A stretch of 64,000 nucleotides of DNA from positions 2,542,001 through 2,606,000 of the forward strand of contig NZ_CP141832.1 in the NCBI RefSeq assembly GCF_043633585.1, given 5' to 3'. Positions 59,685 to 64,000 of the stretch are shown here, piece by piece; position 1 is the stretch's first letter; every line of letters starts with the position of its first letter. The notes beneath the pieces were generated by a model. The model was given only the letters and a program-made list of their open reading frames with translations, did no database searches and was not told the DNA's origin. The DNA is from Lacrimispora sinapis (GTDB lineage Bacteria; Bacillota; Clostridia; Lachnospirales; Lachnospiraceae). The position numbers were made by a program, and so were the translations under genes.

Positions 59685-60422
59685 CTAAAAGATATTCCGA
59701 AAATACATATCCTGATAGCGGTTTGGGGTATCCGGGCAATTGAGCTGACCCAGTTCCAATAGAACCTCCTGCAACAGCTGCATATCACTGCGCCCAATTC
59801 TTGCAAGCCCAGCAAGGCTTGCCATACGGTGCATGAAGTCCGCACGGCTATTACTAAAAACAATGCTACTTGCAATGTCCTGTGCCAGCTGCCATTTCCA
59901 GCTTGCTGTTTGGGTATATTCTCCATAGGAACGGTGTCCCTTTCTTACATGCTCAATGACGGACAAGCCATGCTCCAAACAGAGTTCATCAGAAAGGGAG
60001 CGCATCCGTTTCAAATCCTCTGGACTGGACTGCCATTTACAGCCGTTTTCATGACTGACGGAATTGACGATATCGTGTATGTGCATATGCTGTTCATTGG
60101 TATGTACCGCCATCACTACCTGAAAGCCTTGAAAACGCTCATACCGCTTGATAAACTTCTGACCGATTTTGTATACCAGTTCAGGGCTTACATTGTCTCT
60201 CGGGTCAAAGCTCTGGACAAAGTGGGAATACTGCCGTCCTGTGTCCTTGTGAAAGGCACGTTTGATAATGACCATTTGCTGGTACTCCTTGCCTTTTAGC
60301 AAGTCCTTACAGTAGACCAACGCCCCGTTTTGGGTCTTGCGGTCGTCCTTGATATAGTCCAGCACCCCCCGAAGTCCTGCAAGGTTTCCTATACGCACCT
60401 TAATCGGCTTGACTATTGCCAT
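59685..60422 (-). CDS. Mobilization relaxase (TnpZ/MobA type), possibly C-terminally shortened
   Basis: 245 residues. Histidine motif TNEQHMHIHDIVNSVS near 106-121 and upstream SHFVQSFDPRD. Many relatives are longer, so an early stop is possible. Overlaps mobC, start MAIVKPIKVRIGN. Confidence 0.82.
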   Translation of the reverse strand: MAIVKPIKVRIGNLAGLRGVLDYIKDDRKTQNGALVYCKDLLKGKEYQQMVIIKRAFHKDTGRQYSHFVQSFDPRDNVSPELVYKIGQKFIKRYERFQGFQVVMAVHTNEQHMHIHDIVNSVSHENGCKWQSSPEDLKRMRSLSDELCLEHGLSVIEHVRKGHRSYGEYTQTASWKWQLAQDIASSIVFSNSRADFMHRMASLAGLARIGRSDMQLLQEVLLELGQLNCPDTPNRYQDMYFRNIF

Positions 60423-60729
60423 CGTTATCCCCTCCCAAAGCTATATAAATACGTTCCAGAACATCGGAAAGCTGTATCTGTATTGCTTCAAGGTTTGGAT
60501 TCTGCACCGCTCTCTGGTGGCAAAGCACTGTGAGCTGGTTGAGGTTATTGCCGATTTTATTTAGCTCATAGCTACATTTGTCCAGTCCTTTGACGGTGCG
60601 GACTTCCTTTCCCAGCACGGCATGACGGCAGAAATCGGACATTCGGGTACCTGACTTTTTAACCTTAGACTGAATGAGCTTATGTTCATAGTCTGATACC
60701 CGGAAGGTGATTTTGTGGATTCTGTTCAT
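60400..60729 (-). CDS. MobC-type relaxosome accessory protein
   Basis: 109 residues from ATG 60729, which follows AAAGGAG. FRVSDYEHKLIQSKVKKSGT is a ribbon-helix-helix-like start, followed by ELNKIGNNLNQL. Confidence 0.85.
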   Translation of the reverse strand: MNRIHKITFRVSDYEHKLIQSKVKKSGTRMSDFCRHAVLGKEVRTVKGLDKCSYELNKIGNNLNQLTVLCHQRAVQNPNLEAIQIQLSDVLERIYIALGGDNDGNSQAD

Positions 60730-60789
60730 GGGAGTACTCCTTTCTGAATGGAGTTCCAAGGGTGTAAAAGCATGTGCGCTTTTCACCTC

Positions 60790-60910
60790 TGAGGAGCAGG
60801 AAAACTATCTGCGCATCGCAAGGGGCGAGGACGGATGTCCGACAGATAGGACGCTTGCCACACCCTTCGGGTGTGAATCCGCCCCCGTTGTCTGGCGCTC
60901 TCCGCAAGAA
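60790..60910. other. Candidate oriT region upstream of mobC
   Basis: Non-coding, with GCGAGGACGG and a CACACCC-TTC-GGGTGTG hairpin (60860-60876), at the usual oriT position before mobC. The nick site is not identified. Confidence 0.4.
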
Positions 60911-60979
60911 GAAAAGAGGATAAGAGCGCAAAATACCCTATATAGGCATTTTTGCACTCTTCCTCAAATGGACGCAAAA

Positions 60980-61010
60980 ATAGCTCTGTGCGAAAACCGC
61001 ACAGAGCTAT
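60980..61010. terminator. Perfect 13-bp hairpin
   Basis: ATAGCTCTGTGCG pairs with CGCACAGAGCTAT, flanked by A's and T's; may terminate either strand. Confidence 0.75.
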
Positions 61011-61532
61011 TTTGTCAAAATTTCTATTTTGCAAATGAACATAACAGCCCCTTGGAACCGGCTGTTTCTTTTTTTAAATCAGACATTCATAAAAATAATA
61101 AAGGCGTAATAAAAAGGTTTCCAGTCCACAATGCCGATTTGCAGGTTACGCAAATCCCATAACAGCCGCCCCCGATTCTTTCTCAAATCAGGGTGATGCG
61201 TGTTGCCGTCTTTCAGGCCTGCCACCACGGCAGAAGTATCATAATAGTGCATTGAGGTCGTTGCAATCCTGCTGTACCACACAGCAGTAACAACCGCAAG
61301 GTTTATCGCCGGATATTAAAATCCGTCAGCGCCCTTCGGTTCGTCGATCGCCCAATGCTCACGTTGCATTGCGGGATACTATGTTCATTTGTCAAGGTTC
61401 ACAATTATGGATTTATAGTAGCATAGTTATACTATGCTGTAAAGAAAAAATGAAAAATTATTTGATGCAATCCAAGCAGATTAGGTATATAAATCAAAAA
61501 ACATGCTGAATCCACTGTCAGTAGTCTCAATT
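61011..61532. other. Stretch without a certain gene
   Basis: The minus strand has a 67-codon frame near 61079-61282 (MHYYDTSAVVAGLKDGNTHH) of a type seen beside clostridial mobilizable transposons. I could not decide if it is real. The rest is non-coding. Confidence 0.4.
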
Positions 61533-61939
61533 TTACATCTGTTTTAGTTCTTCTAAAGTTTTTCTAAGATGTATAAGCACTTCCGTATCTTCATTATTAT
61601 TAAACCGATTTGCAAACTCTTCAAAATATTCAATAAAATTACATAAAATTAAAAGCATACTTTCTTTTGATAAAACAAAATCTACACACTTATTGCATTG
61701 ATTCCACAACTCTCTGGTAGAAGTACTGGCTGACTTGGCTGTTTCATTTCTTCTTTTTCTTCTTCATCAAATTCATTCATAAAATCAGCAATTGCCTTAT
61801 CAATTTCTTTATCCCAAATTGAAGATTTAAATATAGTGGATTTTATCCTTTCAAATTGCAACTCACTAAGGTCAAGCGTTCCTTTGAGATTATTTAATTT
61901 TATTTTGCTTGCTTCAAACGCTTCTTCTTTTTCAGACAT
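61533..61939 (-). pseudogene. Helical hypothetical protein with a frameshift
   Basis: The frame from 61939 (MSEKEEAFEASKIKLNNLKG) ends at 61682, but the adjacent frame continues a protein-like sequence (STSTRELWNQCNKCVDFVLS then LRKTLEELKQM) to TAA 61533. The switch lies in an A/G-rich run (GAAGAAAAAGAAGAAATG) near 61750. Either a frameshift mutation or slippage. Confidence 0.6.
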
Positions 61940-61993
61940 TTTGATTTCTCTCTTTTACTATTTTCTTTATCTATAAGAAGATTCGATAAGATG

Positions 61994-62293
61994 TCATTCA
62001 CTTATTCCAAACCATACCAACAGTGCAACACCTAATAAGCCAAGAACAGTGCCGACCTGAATATACGGCTTTTCGCTATATTTTTCATATTTATAGAATA
62101 AGCTTGCCGCACCGCCGATAAACAATAACGCCAGACTGCCCTTCCATGCGGGATTTCCTTTAATCAAGCACATTACAGTCAGTATCTGTGTTGCGGCTAT
62201 CACAAACTCCAGTGCATGACTTTTGGAGCGTGTGTTTATTTGCTCGTCACGTTCATCTTTAAATGGACGTTTTATTGATGTTTTGTTATTCAT
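61994..62293 (-). CDS. Small membrane protein, 99 residues
   Basis: RPFKDERDEQINTRSKSHAL start, then three hydrophobic segments. The start resembles small membrane proteins encoded with the 62725-63141 type. Unknown function. Overlaps the next gene by 8 bp. Confidence 0.65.
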   Translation of the reverse strand: MNNKTSIKRPFKDERDEQINTRSKSHALEFVIAATQILTVMCLIKGNPAWKGSLALLFIGGAASLFYKYEKYSEKPYIQVGTVLGLLGVALLVWFGISE

Positions 62294-62711
62294 CTGCTCC
62301 TAATTCTCCTTCTTCATAAAAAATAGTAAGCTTAGGGAAGAAAATGTTCATTTCAACTGTTTTCCACCCTGTTCCTTGAATTAAAATTCCTTCAAAATGG
62401 GCAACGGATTCATTATACATTTCATAAATTATATCAATATATCCGCTTTCCAAATCTTTTTTCAATACATCAGTATCAACACATTCTCTGTGATTGTTAC
62501 GAAGATACCGGATTTCACATTTCTGATTGGAAAACTTGGTAAAAACCAATTTTGCAGGACCTGTATGGATATAATCTTCATTCTTTAAAATATACATTCC
62601 GTGCTCTAATTCAAAGGTCAGCGATTGTTCAGATAGTGACACATTGGTTACATAACAATCGTGCATATGAAATTCTGGTTTTTGAAATGAAAAAGTGTGT
62701 ATCTGAGTCAT
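62286..62711 (-). CDS. Hypothetical protein, 141 residues
   Basis: ATG 62711 (MTQIHTFSFQKPEFHMHDCY). Mostly beta, soluble, no recognised motif. Confidence 0.6.
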   Translation of the reverse strand: MTQIHTFSFQKPEFHMHDCYVTNVSLSEQSLTFELEHGMYILKNEDYIHTGPAKLVFTKFSNQKCEIRYLRNNHRECVDTDVLKKDLESGYIDIIYEMYNESVAHFEGILIQGTGWKTVEMNIFFPKLTIFYEEGELGADE

Positions 62712-62724
62712 TCTTATTTCTCTC

Positions 62725-63141
62725 TCACATGTGTTTTTCATAATAAAAGCTAGAAAAAATATCTGTAAACATCATCACAGAAAACGAAAACGCAAAACCC
62801 ATTCCGACACCCACAATGAGCTGGGCCTCCTGTTTTGCTCCTACGATCAGAAAGAAAAGCATTAAAACAAAGTTGATATTTTTTGCTATGTGAAAAGCTC
62901 TGCTGGCAGATGTAAGTGAAATAAGCCGATTCCGTTCATCTGATTCCTCAATGTGTTCCTTTTTTGCGGCTTCTTTATTGATACTGATATATAACTCACC
63001 GACACCAATCAGCAACATTAAAACGCATAGAATAATTCTTTTCACATCAAATCCTTTTAAAAATCCTAACGCCAGTAGAGTTAAACCTAAGAGTAGGGAC
63101 ATAATTCCGTATACAAGTTTCTTTTTGTCATAAATCTTCAC
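62725..63141 (-). CDS. Membrane protein (DUF2178-like), 138 residues
   Basis: Four hydrophobic segments around an EESDERNRLISLTSASRAF loop, typical of proteins co-transcribed with a small XRE regulator. Confidence 0.7.
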   Translation of the reverse strand: MKIYDKKKLVYGIMSLLLGLTLLALGFLKGFDVKRIILCVLMLLIGVGELYISINKEAAKKEHIEESDERNRLISLTSASRAFHIAKNINFVLMLFFLIVGAKQEAQLIVGVGMGFAFSFSVMMFTDIFSSFYYEKHM

Positions 63142-63358
63142 GTTGTTTATCCTCCAATTCTTTATTTTCTTTCAAGCAACATAAATCCTCCACTGTTATT
63201 CCAAACACCTCCGCTATTCGATAAGCCAGCATAAGGGAAGGACTATACTGTTCCTTTTCAATAGAAATGATGGTTCTTGATGAAACATAAACTAAGTCTG
63301 CTAGTTGCTGTTGTGTCAGATTAGCTTTGTTTCTCAATTCTTTCACTTTTGTTTTCAT
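63128..63358 (-). CDS. XRE-family regulator, 76 residues
   Basis: HTH LTQQQLADLVYVSSRTIISI and a C-terminal EDLCCLKENKE. Overlaps the membrane protein start by 14 bp, a known two-gene arrangement. Confidence 0.9.
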   Translation of the reverse strand: MKTKVKELRNKANLTQQQLADLVYVSSRTIISIEKEQYSPSLMLAYRIAEVFGITVEDLCCLKENKELEDKQREDL

Positions 63359-63511
63359 GATTCCCTCCTATCAGTGAAGTTCGCTTCACCAGAAGCTTAC
63401 TTCATGTTACCATGAGGATAAAGAACTGTCAAGTGTAAACACGAAACAAGCTCCAGAAGAAGGGTATATGCAACTCTTTTTGTATATACCCTTAAAAATA
63501 ATTATCTATTT

Positions 63512-64000
63512 TTACTTTTTCCCGCGTCTTTTGCCGTGCCCCTTTAAATGCTTGGACTTTTGAAGTACCCTAATCATCACTTCAAACTCAACCTCGGTTA
63601 GCTTGGTATAATCAATCCCTAGCCGCCGACAGTACAGGGCAACCTGTTTCTTTTGTGCGCTCCCCTCAATGCTGGAAACAAACTCTAAATCCTGCTTTAG
63701 CTCCTGTACAAAATCGGTTTTCGGGCGCTGGTGCTGTCCTGTCTGTGGGAGTCCTTAATGCTCTTGATGATACCGTCTATATCGTTATGTACCACATGAC
63801 GGAAATACTCGTCCTCGTTGATATGGGCAACGCTCAGTACACGGATATGGCGGTCATGTTCACCGGGGCGGTACTTCTTTTCTATGGTGTCCCTCGCCAG
63901 ATTGACATAGGCGTTCAGGTTCTGTACCTGCATACTGGCAATCCCGTCCACATAAATCTCAATGTCAGCCAGCAGCTTTACAAAATCCTTATGCGCTGTC
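63512..64000 (-). pseudogene. Frameshifted C-terminal part of a transposon protein (runs off window)
   Basis: Open from the window end: DIEIYVDGIASMQVQNLNAY and KKYRPGEHDRHIRVLSVAHI, ending at 63697. The +1 frame continues DFVQELKQDLEFVSSIEGSA and GKRRGKK to TAA 63512. The shift is at the AAAACC run near 63722. Possibly part of a second conjugative or mobilization protein; family not recognised. Confidence 0.55.

Overview
The window reads as chromosome of an anaerobic, endospore-forming Firmicute of the Lachnospiraceae type (Lacrimispora or Clostridium sphenoides-like). The clues are the cotJ spore-coat operon, spoIID next to a SpoIIQ-like gene, anaerobic CbiK, the GGGtGRT/Fe-S scaffold pair, a T-box on ileS, strong AGGAGG ribosome sites and a Tn4451-type mobile region. 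Species is not determined.

The main result lies between 3.9 and 18.3 kb. The spore-coat manganese catalase gene cotJC, third gene of cotJA-cotJB-cotJC on the minus strand, is cut into three in-frame pieces by two separate integrated elements. Piece 1 (codons 1-31) starts at 17051, piece 2 (codons 31-65) lies at 13470-13366 and piece 3 (codon 65 to stop) at 4344-3928. Element 2 (13469-16959, about 3.5 kb) and element 1 (4341-13364, about 9.0 kb) each carry an apparently intact large serine recombinase beside their right end. Each has short direct core repeats at its ends and imperfect inverted arms pointing at the core. Removing both on paper restores a 202-residue CotJC with all metal ligands. 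This is the arrangement of sporulation 'skin'-type intervening elements, here two in one gene.

Element 1 carries a GNAT, an EAL-CBS-GGDEF protein, a cupin, an EamA transporter with a divergent XRE-cupin regulator, and a cysteine-rich four-helix protein. Element 2 carries an RsiV-like protein, a HAD hydrolase and two very small proteins. Each element also carries one copy of a putative small RNA that has a third copy at 32.9 kb. All three, and a promoter at 36.5 kb, share an 11-bp-phased TTCACA-type repeat array ending exactly 9 bp before the -10 box, as expected for a PhoB/OmpR-class activator.

Region by region: 0-3.8 kb holds a sugar-acid dehydrogenase with a GntR regulator and an FtsA-like protein. 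3.9-18.3 kb is the interrupted cotJ operon. 18.3-28.2 kb holds a Rieske oxidoreductase, a CBS protein, SpoIIQ/SpoIID-like proteins, glycogen phosphorylase and ileS with its T-box. 28.2-36.8 kb holds an unusual short transcript, pncB, a ROK kinase, cbiK, an acyltransferase, tRNA-Glu, flavodoxin and a DUF3793 protein. 36.8-51 kb is a large sulfur region: an amino-acid ABC transporter, several glutathionyl-hydroquinone-reductase-like proteins, GNATs and an M20 peptidase, then cysK with a Cys-codon leader peptide, a PatB-type C-S lyase, a transsulfuration enzyme, a LysR regulator and metY. 51-57.7 kb holds SOD, cold-shock, CarD, the GGGtGRT pair and an NlpC/P60 hydrolase. 57.8-64 kb is a decayed mobilizable transposon with small cargo genes.
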